Assembly: GCA_030549495.1 (NCBI GenBank)
Contig: JAUIRK010000292.1
Coordinates: forward strand, 310,001-374,000
Reading direction: 5' to 3'
DNA length: 64,000 bases
From: Nectonema munidae
Lineage: Eukaryota > Nematomorpha > Nectonematoida > Nectonematidae
A program made the translations under genes and the position numbers. Shown here in pieces: positions 14,439-29,000 of the stretch. The notes beneath the pieces are model-generated. The model worked only from the letters and a program-made list of their open reading frames with translations. It did no database searches and was not told where the DNA came from. Position 1 is the first letter of the stretch, and each line of letters starts with the position of its first letter.

Positions 14439-14784
14439 TTGTTTAAAGTGGCGCAAAACTGTTTGCCACTTAAAATTTTGTCTCAATGTAACTCCTTAAA
14501 ACTGCAACTAGACTCTCATTATGGCACTTTTAGAAAAACGTATTTAACTAAATCTTCAATTAAAGATAGGAACAATCTACCTCAAAATAGTGTCGATGCA
14601 CCAACATTAAATATATTTAAAAATAGATTAGATTTCCATTGGAGTCATCTCAAGTTTTTACACTTGTGATATTTTGTCTTATGAAAACTCAAATATCTCA
14701 TTATTTGAAGTTATTATTTTTAGATGCAATTTTCATATGTTTGAACATCCTTCTTTTTCTTAATAAAATATGTTATGTTATGTT
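14439..14784 (+). pseudogene. CR1/L2-like LINE 3' end
   Basis: The open frame encodes about 76 residues. Its last third, IKDRNNLPQNSVDAPTLNIF followed by KNRLDFHW, matches the C-terminus of CR1/L2/Jockey-type reverse transcriptases ('R.IN.WN.LP..VV.A.S.N.FKNRLDKHW'). After the stop come about 100 bases of 3' UTR ending in AATAAAATATGTTATGTTATG, i.e. a polyadenylation-like signal merged with an ATGTT tandem tail, as these LINEs often have. Only the 3' end is present, as expected of 5'-truncated insertion; the upstream part of the polymerase is missing. Confidence 0.65.
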
Positions 14785-14785
14785 A

Positions 14786-16080
14786 AAACTGTTTGAGTAA
14801 AATTATTCAAGACGGAATTGTGTTTAAAAATAAAACGGAGTATCTAAAGGCTAAAAGTATGCAGAATCTAAATTATCTCAAAAAAAGCTTATTTTACAAA
14901 ATTTTACCTTATTTTTCATAAACTATTTTATTTGAATATAATGTTTGTTTTCTTAACATATTTTTTTTATAATTTCATTAAGAATTCAAAAACTTTTATC
15001 ACTTCATTTTTCAATAAAAAATACATATTTGGTGTTTTTTCATAAAAATTATGAATTACTAATTAATTTTTTATTAAATTTTTTTGGTTAATTTTTTACT
15101 ATAAAAAGTTAAATAATTTGCCATTTTTGATTCAATTTTTAACCACCCATCCTAGTGATGAGACATGTAAAGTATTAAGTATATGTACAAAAGCTAAAGA
15201 TACCTTATGAAAGTGAAAATAATGTGAAGATGAGATGGTCAACAAGGGAAAAGCCAATATTTTTTGTGGAAAACTTCAAAAACGTGAATTTTCAATTTTA
15301 GCTCAACTTACAATCTACGAAAGATCTCTTTTTCTCAGGCGCAATAAATGCAGAGTGTCTTATGCACGTAAATGCATGCACAGAAGCCTACAAATCATAC
15401 ATATATAAATAATAATGACAATATTTGTATTTCCAAATTAAAACAGAGAATGCTATAAAAAAGTGAGACTCTTTTTCGCATTTTTATTCTCTTAGGATTC
15501 CTTCGCTTGTTGTTTTGTTGATGATTGCATGCAAATATCTTCTCTCATTTTATATAAACTATGCTATGTATGTATGTATGTATGTATATGTCTTTTTTAA
15601 TATATAAACATTTTCCCACTACACACATACTAGAACACAAGGGTAGACAGTGTGGCCATTATGAATTTTACAAAAACTCACAAGATTAGATGCGAAATAA
15701 ACCTAGACTTAGTAAAGGAAAGCCAAGATTAATGAAATATATTGAAAATAAAGGAAATTCGGGTGAGATTAATTATGTTTTTCAATCTATTTATATTTGG
15801 TTCAGTTTTGTAGATCTGGCAGTCGTCTTTTTTTTTGTTTTCCAAGTAACACATGAAGTATTATTTTTTGTTGTGTGTTGTTTTGCCAGAACATGTAATG
15901 TTGATTTGAAAAAAATATCCTTCAACAGAATGAGTTAGTATTTTGATGAATTTAGATAGATACTTGGAACAATTTATTAAACCGTCTGTAATTTAAAATT
16001 TCATCATAAATAAAATCCCTTATTTTTTTAAAGATTTTACTTAAAAAAAATAAAAGAGAAAAATTTAAACATTATCAAAT
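14786..16080. other. AT-rich region with no recognised gene
   Basis: No gene was recognised. A short TATG microsatellite lies at about 15564-15586. The open frame at 15690-15938 resembles nothing I know. Confidence 0.5.
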
Positions 16081-16093
16081 GATTTAGTTTGCC

Positions 16094-16597
16094 TAAGTAA
16101 AGCGCTGTCTTTGAAGCTAAAAGGAAGACTGTACAAAGCATGTGTGAGAAGTGTTATGTGTTATGGGTGTGAAGGTTGGGCAATGAAAAATCAGATATCA
16201 GGCGTATGCAATAAACTAAAAAGAGAATGTTGCGAATGATTTGTGAAAAAACGCTGTTAGACAAAGTCCCAAATGCTGTTCTCAGGAAAATGTCAAAAGT
16301 TGAAGACATAAATGGATATGTCGAAGAGCAAAGATTGCATTGGCTGGTTCATCTTGAGAGAATGGATGAACAAAGGTGGCTGAGGAGGGTGAGAGACGAA
16401 GTTGTGATTCGAAAAGAGAAGAAAGGGCGCCCCAAGAAATCATGGGAAGATGTGGTGGAAGCAAATATGAAGAAAAGGGGACTCTCTCTGGAAGATGTAC
16501 AACTAAGAAAGAAATGGAGACGACGCTGCAAAAAATGAAAAAGGTCGATCCTGACTAGCCGGGATATAAGACCTAGTTCTCCTCCTGAAGACAAATG
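16094..16597 (+). pseudogene. RTE-like LINE 3' end (reverse transcriptase C-terminus)
   Basis: The first frame gives LKLKGRLYKACVRSVMCYG and EGWAMKN, the block after the polymerase core ('GKVY.ACVRSVMLYGSETWAM'). A frameshift near 16225 leads into a 103-codon frame with MLRMICEKTLLDK, RLHWLVHLERMDEQ, GRPKKSWEDVV and DVQLRKKWRRR, the usual C-terminal tail ('RWLGHV.RM....GRPKK.W..VV..D....G....A.DR..WR'). The reading frame stops at 16538 and about 55 bases later the sequence passes directly into a GAT repeat, the kind of short-unit 3' tail used by RTE-clade elements. The upstream polymerase core is absent, so this is a 5'-truncated dead copy. Confidence 0.8.
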
Positions 16598-17825
<1,228 letters not shown>

Positions 17826-20476
17826 GAATAAGTAAAGCTTAGATTCTAGACTAGAAGCTCTCCAGTTCAAGTTTCTTGAATCCATTATTGTAAACTTAAA
17901 AAATGAGTAGAAATGAGGTAATAATAATTATAATAGATTAATCTGTTCTAATGTTCTTTGTGTCACGGGCCCTTCTGTAACTCTTAGGCTCCGAAACAAT
18001 GTATCTGCTGGATCCCCTCTCTTAGGCCTTCTCCAGGAGCCAATATTTTACTTAACAATTTATAGTAAGGTAATTAAAAATAATTTTTATAAAAAAAACA
18101 TTTAAAAATCTTTCCACTTAGAGATTAAGATAACTATTAATTTATTATATTTTTCAATTATATTTTGTTATACTCCTTTTTTTTAGTAAAAAAAAATTTT
18201 ATTCCAAAAAAATCCGTTATACTTGAAGGGGTTTTCCTAGCGGATTTTTTACCAAGAGGGTTTTTCATGGAACCATAAAACTATTAGTAAATATTTGAAG
18301 AAACCCAAGATTAAAATGAAAGAATTCTAAAGATCAAACATTGTATCAAGAAGAGAAAGAATATCTTATTTCATAAACCAAGGATTGGTATCACAGGATG
18401 CACAGATATATAATAAATAGAAGTTTATCTAGAAAATTCGATAAATATATTAGGATTACATTTTTAAAACAAGTGTGAATATTTTGTTGAAAAATCGTTT
18501 AACCTATATTTGACCCAAAAGTATCACGGCAAAATGTTTATATTTGAAATAAAATTGTTAAAATTCTAAAATGTAAAATATAACCCATTCTAAATGATTA
18601 AACATAAAAAAATTGAAGAAAATTTTCATAATTTTTTGAATACACCCAATAAAAATATCAAAATTCAGATTTTGTGAAGTGATTCCTCAAAACTCTAAAA
18701 ATTCGTATATTATCAGATTTGGCGTCATTTTGCAGAAAATTTTATACACCAAGCCGATTTACTTTGCATTAAATTATAGAATAGACAAATATTTAGAATG
18801 AATATCGAAGCTCATTTCGTAATAGGACTCCATTTTTGCAAAAAAAAAAAGAATCCAAATTTTCAAGGCCTAAAATTGAAGTGAATTTTTGGCCAAAACA
18901 GGAATACAGGAATGTTCTAAGTTTCTTTTAATTCATATAGAAAAAATTAAAAAGCGCCATTTCAAATAAAGAAATAAAAAAGGTGTTTGACAAAATTTTT
19001 CATTTTGGTTGTTATTTTTAGGATCTGAAAACCAAATGCGTACTATTCGAAATATACAAGTTTTTCCAATTTTGGCAACCTATCCGATTTGGTTTTGCAT
19101 TTATTTTCAGGAAATATAAATAACATTATATTATTTCAAAAGAATTATTTGTAAATAAAAGGGGATGTGGAATTTTTGAATTTACAACTACTATAAAAAT
19201 TTTAAAAAAAATTTTAATTAAAAAAAATTAAAAAAATAATACAGCTGGCAATAAATCTTATTTATTTTATATTGTTATAAATAATCTTTTATAATATATA
19301 TATATAATATTTTACTTTATTATATTTTTTTTTGCAAAATAAATCTTCTTCTTCTTCTTCATATAAAATTTAAGCTAATAGATTTTCCCAAATGAGGAAT
19401 ACGAAGGAAAAATTTTAAATGTATCATTCTGCATTTCTATTTCACTGAGAAATTCGATATTTTTGAGAAGAATGAAATAATCATTGCTGAGGGGAAAATT
19501 TAAATATCCTTTATTTTTATCTCAATCTTTATTTTTTCTAAACTGTCCATTATAATACTTACAGAGTATAGTTGACAAAATTTTAAATTTTATACAACTT
19601 TTCAATCATAGCGATTTAGAATTAATATCTTGTTAATTAAAATATAGGCTTTTATAATTATAGTTTGAAAATATAAAATTTCAATATCCTTTAATTTATA
19701 AATTGATAAATCTTGAATATAACAATTCGAATGCCTTTAGTAAAAAATCGATCGAGAATTTGAAGAATGAAGCCGTAAAAAACATAATTTAACTTAAGCT
19801 GAATAAAAATGGTTGAATTTGTTTGAAAAAAATGGAGAGTGATGACACTTAGTTGAATATTGGTAGTCGGCCTTCAAGTCACTTATGGCAATTGACATTT
19901 TAAACATCTCTAAGAAAAACTAAAGAATAAATTTATCAATACATTCTACCATATTAACAAAAGTGGCATAAGGCTTAATTTTTTTAACTAAACAGTTTAA
20001 GGTACATGAACATTTAAATGGGGTCATTTTAACAGCACCGCCATACTTATGTTAAAATGGTAGCAATAATATGGCCTAAAACGTTAGTTGTTATGACAAA
20101 CACCGAGATTACAATTTGTGAAGCATGATAAAGTAGAAAAATGGGCAATAATAAAAAGTATATTTATAAGCAGTCATGCTTACATACACCAAGAGATGTC
20201 TCTTCCCAAACTGACTTGAATAATTTGAGAAAGAAGTTAGAGTGCTTTAGGCTTTCAAAAAAATGTCAACCAGAACGAAATCAACTCTTTCGCATGTGTT
20301 CGCCAGTAGAGAATTTGAAGTGCGTCTCTTCCATCATGTTAGGTTTCACTCCAAGTATAAGTTTAACTTTTACCTAAATTAGAGTTTATTTGAAAATTTG
20401 TCTGCCCAACATTTGCAAGGCTTATCATGATGGCACTCAAGGCAGAAATAAAATCATGGTTTTCATACGCTTAAGA
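17826..20476. other. AT-rich region with no recognised gene
   Basis: No coding sequence was recognised. A GC-richer patch at about 17965-18045 contains TCACGGGCC, also present near 9905, and may be an old repeat. A short CTT run lies near 19348-19360. Confidence 0.5.
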
Positions 20477-20833
20477 ACTTATGGGTTATCCCCCCCCCCC
20501 TCCCCTCACTCTAAAAAATTTTTTAAAAAATTTTTTCCAACTTAATAATTTTCAAATACTAATTGATTAATAATTTTGAATAGATAATTAAATATATATT
20601 GTATGTATAAAAACATTGTATGTTGTATATTGTATATATATATATATTCTATATATTCAATATAATATAAATATATATTGTATGTATAAAATATGTTTTG
20701 TATGTAATAAATATGTATTGGACTCCTGTTTAAACAAGTCATTTATTATTTTTACTCATCATTTAAATGCAAATAAAAATTTTTTTTTTAATTTTTTAGA
20801 GTGGGAAGGGGAGGGGGGAGATAACCCATAAGT
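20477..20833. mobile_element. Inverted-repeat MITE with poly-C/poly-G arms
   Basis: The left end (20477-20528) and right end (20785-20833) are inverted copies: ACTTATGGGTTATC, a C-rich stretch, CCCCTC...CACTCTAAAAAATT on the left is mirrored on the right down to ATAACCCATAAGT. Each arm is about 45-50 bp and the whole element 357 bp. The core is AT-rich and contains two copies, about 79 bp apart, of AAATATATATTGTATGTAT. No target duplication is obvious, so the superfamily is open. Short open frames inside it are chance. Confidence 0.7.
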
Positions 20834-21520
20834 ACCGAGATGGGTTCTACCGCTTTTTGAAAATTTTTACAGCTTTTGAATGCTAAAATTTTTATTGGCA
20901 CACGTTCAGCATATGCATCCTGTGCTTAATATTTGTTTTGTTTGTTTTTTTACTTTTTCATCGGTTTATGTTTTTACATAAATATTTAGACTATTTAAAT
21001 TATGTAAACCAATTTTTACTTCTTGAAGAATGAGTGATAAAAAAAAATAAAACAAAAAGTCGCTACGATAACTGTTTTAAAGAAGAATGGATTCAAAAAT
21101 TAAAATTTATTATTACTAAATCCAAATTAGGTTCTTCCCATGCATTTTGTCGTACTTGCAAAAAAAGCATAAAAAATTTTTAGGGTCCATTGGTCGTTTT
21201 CGAAAAAAAGTCTACCGCTTTGGTCTTCTCTGAATTTGGCAACTATGAGATTGTATTAATTTTTTAACTTTCTCTGTAAAAGTTTTGACGTTGATGTCAG
21301 CACATACGACCTCCTTTTTAATGTTATACAAATTTTAAATAAAGTATATCAGCTTTACTACTTTTCAAACTTAGAAATAGAAATCCTCTCAAGAGAATAG
21401 TTTCCCATTATTTTTATAATGAATAGGAATATTTCTGTTGTAAAAACAAATTTCTTCCAAACCTAATTTTTCCTAGTCGAAACAGACGATTATATGACTA
21501 AACAGCTAGTCCCAAATTAA
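20834..21520. other. No recognised feature
   Basis: AT-rich sequence without coding or repeat structure that I can support. Confidence 0.5.
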
Positions 21521-21524
21521 CTTA

Positions 21525-21605
21525 AATTAGCTATTTTGGAGTTTTGGTATATTAGCTATTTTGGTATATTAGCTATTTTGGAATTAGCTGTTTTGGTCAA
21601 GCTAT
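21525..21605. repeat. Short tandem repeat, about 21-bp unit
   Basis: Variants of TTAGCTATTTTGGTATA recur three to four times, with the last ones degraded (TTAGCTGTTTTGG). Confidence 0.7.
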
Positions 21606-21993
21606 TCCAAAAATTCTCCTTAATCAAGATTTGTGATACTTATTATCTTACTATGTTCCTCCTTTATAGTTAAAATGTTTGACTCAGACACTTCAATTGA
21701 GCCGTTTTCTATCATTTTTCTAGTTTGCAGAGTCAGTTTTAAAATGATAGATGTTGAATAATGCTGCCGTTGACCATTTTCACCTAGAAGACACAATTTA
21801 GGCCATTTGCAATTCTGAAATTTAAATCTGAGAGCATGAAGGATCAATGTTAGATTCTCGACAACTCTACCCTGCCCTCTATAACAAATGATATCAATAC
21901 TACCATATTTACTTTTCTAATTAATAAAACTAATTCGTATTATTAATGTTCTTAATTATTCTTAAACAGAGCAATAGAGCGGATGTCTTAAGC

Positions 21994-22269
21994 TGAAGTT
22001 GTTAATGGATGATGGGTAGAATCTGGAGGGAAAACGAAGCATATTTTTCTACACTATTCCAGAAACAAGTTGATGTCTATCATCAAGGTATCTGTTGCAC
22101 CAGGTTCAACCATTAAAACAGATTCTTGGGAAGCGTATGATGATTTGAAAAATAAACCTGTCCATCACAGATCATGTTATACTCAAACTAACAACAAACT
22201 TTCAATGTACGATGTTGTAGCACACATTAGAGTCAAACTTGTTCGAGTACATATGTGGAGAAAAATATA
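21994..22269 (+). pseudogene. Merlin (IS1016-like) transposase fragment
   Basis: The translated segment contains VAPGSTIKTDSWEAYDDL, a clear match to the ISXO2/IS1595-type transposase core of eukaryotic Merlin transposons ('Y.APGSTI.TD.W.AY..L'), with the second catalytic Asp in KTDSW. Upstream in the same frame a WVESGGKT segment corresponds to the family's 'GGVER.SGK.F'. Downstream VVAHIRVKLVRVHMW corresponds to the 'GAHTQ.IE..W' region but lacks its key residues. At least one in-frame stop lies upstream and the N-terminal HTH and first Asp are not joined to it. This is an inactive remnant. Confidence 0.7.
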
Positions 22270-22778
22270 AGCAACGTGAAATCATTTATAAAAATGTTAT
22301 AAAATATAAAAAAGTTTCTTGGTAAACATTTGAACAAAAAATTGAATTATTTTAATCATATAAATATAAATGCGTTGAGGTCGATCGTAAACAACCGAAC
22401 TGAAATAAATTAACCCGATTTAAACAAATATCCGAGTAAATTAATTTAACAAAAGTTATAAAGCTGCATTTAATTTAAAATAGTGTATGTCATTGTAATT
22501 TTTTCAAGAGTCTTTATTGACATTTCAAAACCAGAGTTACCTTATGTTTCAATTAAGAAAATAGCAGTTTTTAAAAATAAAAATCTAATTTTCCCAAATA
22601 CTTCAAAAAACCTTTCCAAATTTAACTGTTTTCAAACATTTTTTGCTTAATTTGGTTATATTTTTGAAGTTTTTCAAACCTTTAGCCCAAATCAATATTT
22701 ATTTTTTAGTTTTATATGACAAATTTCATAATTTATCTTGAAAAATGAAAAAAAAATCACCTGTTTAATTTAATTATT

Positions 22779-23057
22779 TTGCTTGCAGGTGAATCACCTC
22801 TAAGTTATTCATTTTGGGCAGATCTTTTTGTTTCAGAAAAAAAATATCTATGTTTCTTTGGAATAATTAAAACTAAAAATGATGTTAGTAACTTTCTTAA
22901 ACATTTAATTATTTCTTTATGTTCAAGATCGCGTACTGTTCCAAACGATTCTTGTATAGGCTGGGGCAGAAAAACTCACTTGGGTGGCAAAAGTGGTAAA
23001 ATTAAAATGGGAATGATCACAGAGTATGGTATAGTCCATTATAAAAGAAAAGTATAA
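22779..23057 (+). pseudogene. Possible N-terminal Merlin fragment
   Basis: A 92-codon frame ends with DSCIGWGRKTHLGGKSGKIK. That loosely resembles the 'IGG.GK.VEIDESKFGKRK' block holding the first catalytic Asp of Merlin transposases, with the DE pair missing. It lies about 500 bp downstream of the Merlin C-terminal fragment, i.e. in the wrong order for one intact copy. The similarity is weak; it may be unrelated sequence. Confidence 0.25.
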
Positions 23058-23059
23058 CA

Positions 23060-26000
23060 ATTTTACCCTTAAACAAGTTATGCTGAGAGATGATAAATAA
23101 AGAAAAAATAATGAACAAAGATGTGAATTGTATGAGGAGATGTTTCATTTCACAGCAAAAGAAATGTGTGAACGATATCGTGAGTGAAGCCTATTTGGGG
23201 CGTGATTGGTCAAATTTAGTATTAAAAACGAATTAAGGAGTACTGTTGAGTATTTCCATTATCCGCAAGTCAGAATGTGTAATAGCAATGTATTTTACTG
23301 AAATATAAGTGAAAGTATTTGTAAAATCTGTTTCTTTATCGATCACAACGATGAAATGATGCCTTTTCGGCAAGAAACACTTTCATGACTAAACCTTCAT
23401 GCTAAAAGTTTAATAGAATAATATGTACGTACGTACAAACAAACATATTGAAATATTTGTTTTATCCACAACTTAAACTCATCTTCATCATCATGGACAT
23501 GGTGATTATGATGATCACTATTATTTATTACTGCCGCCAGCATCATCAATTATTGTTCAATGCACTTTGGCATCACTCTGCTCTCCCTCTCTCTGTCTCT
23601 CCCTTTCTGCCGTTATCAAAGGATTCGTATAGCAAAGAAGATTCAATGCTCTAACGCCTTTCTCTTTCTTAATTAAGCGTCTGAGTAACTTTTATAATTA
23701 TGGATACCCTTGTATGTATATAGTAACTCTTGAAAGCCCTCATTAAAAGGAAAAAGATTTCCTACAGTATTTATTATTGAAAACATTTACTATAATCACT
23801 TTAGATGACTTACGCAATAATCTTTGATAACGATATTGCAAATGTGACCACTACCCATTTTATTTATTCTTGCGAAAATACCAATAAAATATAAGCATAT
23901 TTCCTCATGGACAATTACCCCTGAATGCTAATAACCACTAGGATATTTACTAGGTCGAACAAAAATCAATAGTCATTTTTTCTGTAAACACAAATCAACC
24001 ACTATCTAGCAACATTATAAAATTTTAATTTTTTTCCGATTTACTATGAACTTTTCTTATTAGTGATCAATGAAGTTAAAAAATCAATTTATAATAAAGT
24101 TCGTTTTAACAAAGCAAAATTTAGAGTTTAAATTTCTTTTCAAAGACAAATTATTTAATTTAATTTTTTAAATTGTGTCAAATAATAATGCTTAAATTAA
24201 AAAAAAAATTCCGATATCTTTTATATTTTCCAACTACAAAACTGGCAAGAAACTTCAACGGCTATCAAAAGATTATTTTGAAAACTTCTATGCAAAGATT
24301 GATATTTTAGTCCTTCAATTTTTTCTTCTCTTTCTTTTTATGACGGAAGTATTGTAATTATGTAATAAACACTGAACGGATGCTTTTTTGTACAATAAAG
24401 AAATGTTTCCAATAAAGCAAAAGTTTTTTAAAATGGAGTGAAAAAAAAGTGATTTTTTGGGCAAAAAGTACGCTAGAAATTACCCACTAGTTTAACTATT
24501 ATTTAAAAAGTTAACCTGTTTTAAATAGTTATGATAAAGACATACATTTTTATTGTTACTTACTATAAAAACTTTAAATCTTGTGTTCCTTTCGGTTCAA
24601 ATTACTCGTTGCGTCACTGCTACATATGATATAAAATATGTGTCAACTAATATGAATCATGTTTAAGCTTCGAAGGTTTGAAATCAACGGACGCAGAATA
24701 AAATATATATGCTTTTCAAATACAAAATCTATTTTTTACGAATTATTTTAACAAAATAGGCGAAGGCTTAAAAAACTTTAAAAAACGATGACCGGTGATT
24801 TGACTTCGAGGAAATTCCACACCCAAAATATGAAAGAATTAAAAGTTAAAATTTTTAACTTTTAGTCTGTTAAATATAATTAGGAGATTAGCAATTAAAT
24901 TAGTTATTTAGCTAGTTAATTTGGTTTAATAAGTGGGCAGTGAAATGGACTAAGAGTCCAATTTATGGTTATTGAAATTACGAGAAGTCAAGTTACCTAG
25001 AACTTTGAAAAAGATATCTAAAAAATTAGATACAACAATTTATGGCAAAATAAAGCAAACAAAAAATATAAAGATGGATGGAAAAGAAAAGAAAAATTGA
25101 GCAAGCATTTAGATAAGAACCCAAAAGTTGAACAAAACAGTGTTTATGAGGAGGAAATAATAAAATGAATCAAATATTCAATTAAATTCATTGCAATACA
25201 GTGCTTTACAAAGTGCAGCACTTCACAAGATAACACCATGGCTTCAATCTCAATGAGTAAGCTCTTATCTCCTCTTGTGAATAGAATTGCATTTGGCTAC
25301 TTTTAAATGGAATTAGTTAACCATGTTTGCTCAAAACAAGATTTTAACGTGATATGATTGATAAAAATGTTTAATCAATCAATAAAATGACAGTTAATCA
25401 TCTCCTTTTTCAACACTTTTGCATTATAGTGTATGAGTGAACAAGCTGCACAAATTCAATCCTACATCTCAGTGTATCAATTTTTAACACGACATAAATT
25501 CTACAATATGCCACAGCTTCTAAGGGGCATTATGTTATCTGGAGAGTAACAGACTCTATGCTACGAAACGCGCTGTATCCTAATGTGTCTGCGTGACATA
25601 TGTGTCGTGTAGGAAAAAGGGGAAAAAATAACATGTACTAGGATCGTTATCAAACAATTTTCGAAGCAATTTTACAATCTCCACCCCAAACGACGTGCTT
25701 TGGCGAAGGGGGAAAATATCAACGAATAAATATAGTTAACATGGAATGGTCGCTTACATTTTGAATAATATAATCTTTGAAACCGCGTTTATTTTTTCCA
25801 ATTGGATTGTAAGATTCTCTAGGATAGCCAACCGATAAATTGATTCATTTAACTATTATGATATTTGTATGTATTCATCACCGAACTTTTAACAACTCAT
25901 CTCTTCCTTACTTCTTCTATTTTATTTTCATTGATTAAAGATGAAAACTTATTATTTTTTTATATTCAATATCCACTAAAATTTAAAATAAGAATCTCTT

Positions 26001-29000
26001 AATTAATGCAGGTTTGACTTTGTGTGCTTTAATACAACGCAGCTTAAACAAAAATAATAAGAAGTAATCACAAATTAATTTTGTATGAACTTCATTTCAC
26101 TAGAAAAATAACTGTACAAACAGAACAGCTTCTATATAGTCTATCTGTTTTTTGTCTCACTCATTTATTTTGAAAATTAGAATTCGCCAATGCTCGTCTC
26201 AATTATATTTTCAACTAATACCCGCCAAAATCCAGCCATAGGCCAGACCGAGAATAGGTAAACCGGTCTCACTCATATCTAAGGAATGCTCTATACCTCC
26301 TACTAACTAACTTTACGAATTTCCACCCCAACCAAATCCAATTGGAGAATCTTCCCAGAAGCAACCAGAATTGACCACAAAAAATGGCAGAAACTTTTTC
26401 AAAATTATAAAGATTAATCAAATTGTATGTAAAATATATTTAAATTTAAATATAAAAATATAGTTTATATTTTTCGGAGCACTAATATGAATTTATAAGA
26501 AATTAAATAGATTTATATAAAATAACAATCAAAAACTTATATTTATTTAATATAAAATGGAAATGTTAAGAGTAACAAAGTTCATTATCACAAAAATGAG
26601 ATTTTGAAGTTTATTGCAGTATTACGCACCTTTAGTTTTTGATGTTTTCTCCTCTTTGTTTGAAATAAGTTTGCTGGTTTTTGGCTTCAATGACGTTACT
26701 ACTTGAAGGAAAGCTGTTTTATTTTAAGCAGAGAGCGAATCGACTCAATTACTCTGACAGATAAACATGCCATAAATGTGTTGTTGAAAATTGGATCAAA
26801 TTTTCATTGCTTCATGAAAAATTTGTTCTTGACTTACTCAACCAAATATTTGTCCTAGATTGTTGATTTAAAAACCGCTCTCTGAAAACTGGCTTTCAAG
26901 CCAGTTATTAATTAGTTACTTCACTATAATAAAAACCATAGACCTAGTTTAACCGTAACTATCGGTTTCTCGCATATTCTTGTCGGATCGTGAATTGTCA
27001 GATTAAAAACATTTCTGATAGTGTATGACATTTTTAAAGAATCAATACCTCAAACTAAAATAATATTTAAATGAAGTGTATATACAATATTTATATTTGA
27101 TGTGAAAAAAATGTTTCACAAATGATTACTTCAACTTCCATCCTATACCAAAGATATGGCAAAAGTAAAGAAACTAGATTTGTAGATAAACATATGGAAA
27201 ATATGGTACTTCCTTTGTGAACAAATACTATTGAACAATCAATCTTAATAATGTATTATCAACAATAGAAGTTTAATATTTTGTCTTTGGGAATAACAAA
27301 GTCTGCAAACATGTTTAAAAGATGATAGTTTGATTTAAAAAGCACTGTCAGAATTTCAATCAGAGTTTTCTCAGACGGAATTGATATCCTATTTTTTTAC
27401 GAAAATTCTTTACTATTTTTGCATGTATTCAATCTAAATATTATGTCTCAAATAACGCCAAGTAGGAAATTATGCATTTTGTTTTGCTTTCTGGAGCTCT
27501 TTTAGAGAACATAATCATTCTTCTAAAGTTTCAGACTTTTAATAATCATTGTGAATTGAAAGCCGTGTATTCCAAGATCGAGTTTTCCTAGCACTATTTA
27601 CGTATAGGAAAAATATCAATAGAGTAATAATACTGCTAATAGCAGTAAATGAAAAAGAAAGATCTAAATTTTAAATATTATTATCCAAAGTATATATTTA
27701 GTTTCAATAGTGTTTTTAAAATGTGTACCAAACGATGGTATAATTTTTGCAAAATTTTTTGCAAAATAAACTTCAGTCCACCGCCCACTCAATTTCTGTC
27801 CCAAACGCCGAAAAAATATTAATTCTAGATTATTAAGAAGTCACATTTGGAAAATAGTATATATGCCTGCCCTTCCTCCACCCTGAAAATATTTGAGGCC
27901 ACGTTGCTTCAAATTCCGTGCTCCGCTACTCTTCCAAACTAACATGCTTAAAAAGACGTTTAATAAAATAAGTTTTCTACAAAAAATATACTTGTAATAT
28001 TACCTAAAGCGAAAAATATTGAATCTGGAAGAAACGTATGAGAAATCGCAATTAAATTTATTTGAAATATACACACATCTTGACGCCTGACGGGAGTATT
28101 AAAAGCACTTTATTGAATAATTTTGTTTGAAAGTAAGAGACATTATTAGGTTCAGTCAGTCATTATCTAAATAAACTTTTTAAACTTAATCTAGCAGCAA
28201 ATTGAAGTCAATGTTCATTCAAAACTTCAATTCTTTTATCATTTAAAATAACAGAGAAGTGGGAGAGAGAGAGAGGGAGAAAATTCAGCAAAAAAAGCGT
28301 GTTTAGACAAAATATAATCTAAAAGATGATTTTGAAAGACTGAATCGATAACGCTGTTTCATGAAATGCCGATGCATATATGATTTTTTTAAACAGAATT
28401 CGTTCAAAGTTCAACAGCAAGAGGAATAAAAATTTTAGAATAACATTAATTGAACCTACGCAAAGGTGGTGTGTATATTGAAAAGTGTTCCCACTTGCAA
28501 AAAGCTATTTGTCAAAAAAATGTTGACCACTTATCGAATAAATACCATAAATAAAAGCTCTATGAAATATATAGGAATGCAACAACGATGAACTTGTATG
28601 TAAAAGGCGATTTTGGAAGTAGGTTGAGTCAGGCAATACTTTTTCAGACTTATAGTTGATGATGAAAGAAGATGAGATTTTAATAATAGCGTTTTGATAC
28701 TTTGCAAAATACATTCAAAACATAGAAAGATAAAGCTAACAATTCATTGTATTTTTCTAAACGAACTTTTTTAAATGTAGATTTCAGAAAATTGATAACT
28801 TGTGCTATGAGTCTTATACACAAAAAAGTGGGAATATAAATAGTAAGACGGTTCAACAGATAATAAAAACTTTGAGGTGCCATATAGTAAAATTTTAAGG
28901 TTCAGGATAAAAAAGGCAAAAATGGTAGCAGCATAAAATACCAAGTCTAACAAAAATAGCAGTCCAGTCATTTGCTCATTTTTCTAACAAAGTAATGTTT

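Noticed and set aside
20542-20831. Short frames on both strands inside the MITE
   Set aside because: They are made of AT-rich simple sequence and terminal repeat.
22271-22778. Possible intron joining the two Merlin-like pieces
   Set aside because: The pieces are in the wrong order for one transposase, so splicing would not give a sensible protein.
26211-26276. 21-codon hydrophobic frame (MSETGLPILGLAYGWILAG)
   Set aside because: Too short, with no splice partner or homologue that I recognise.
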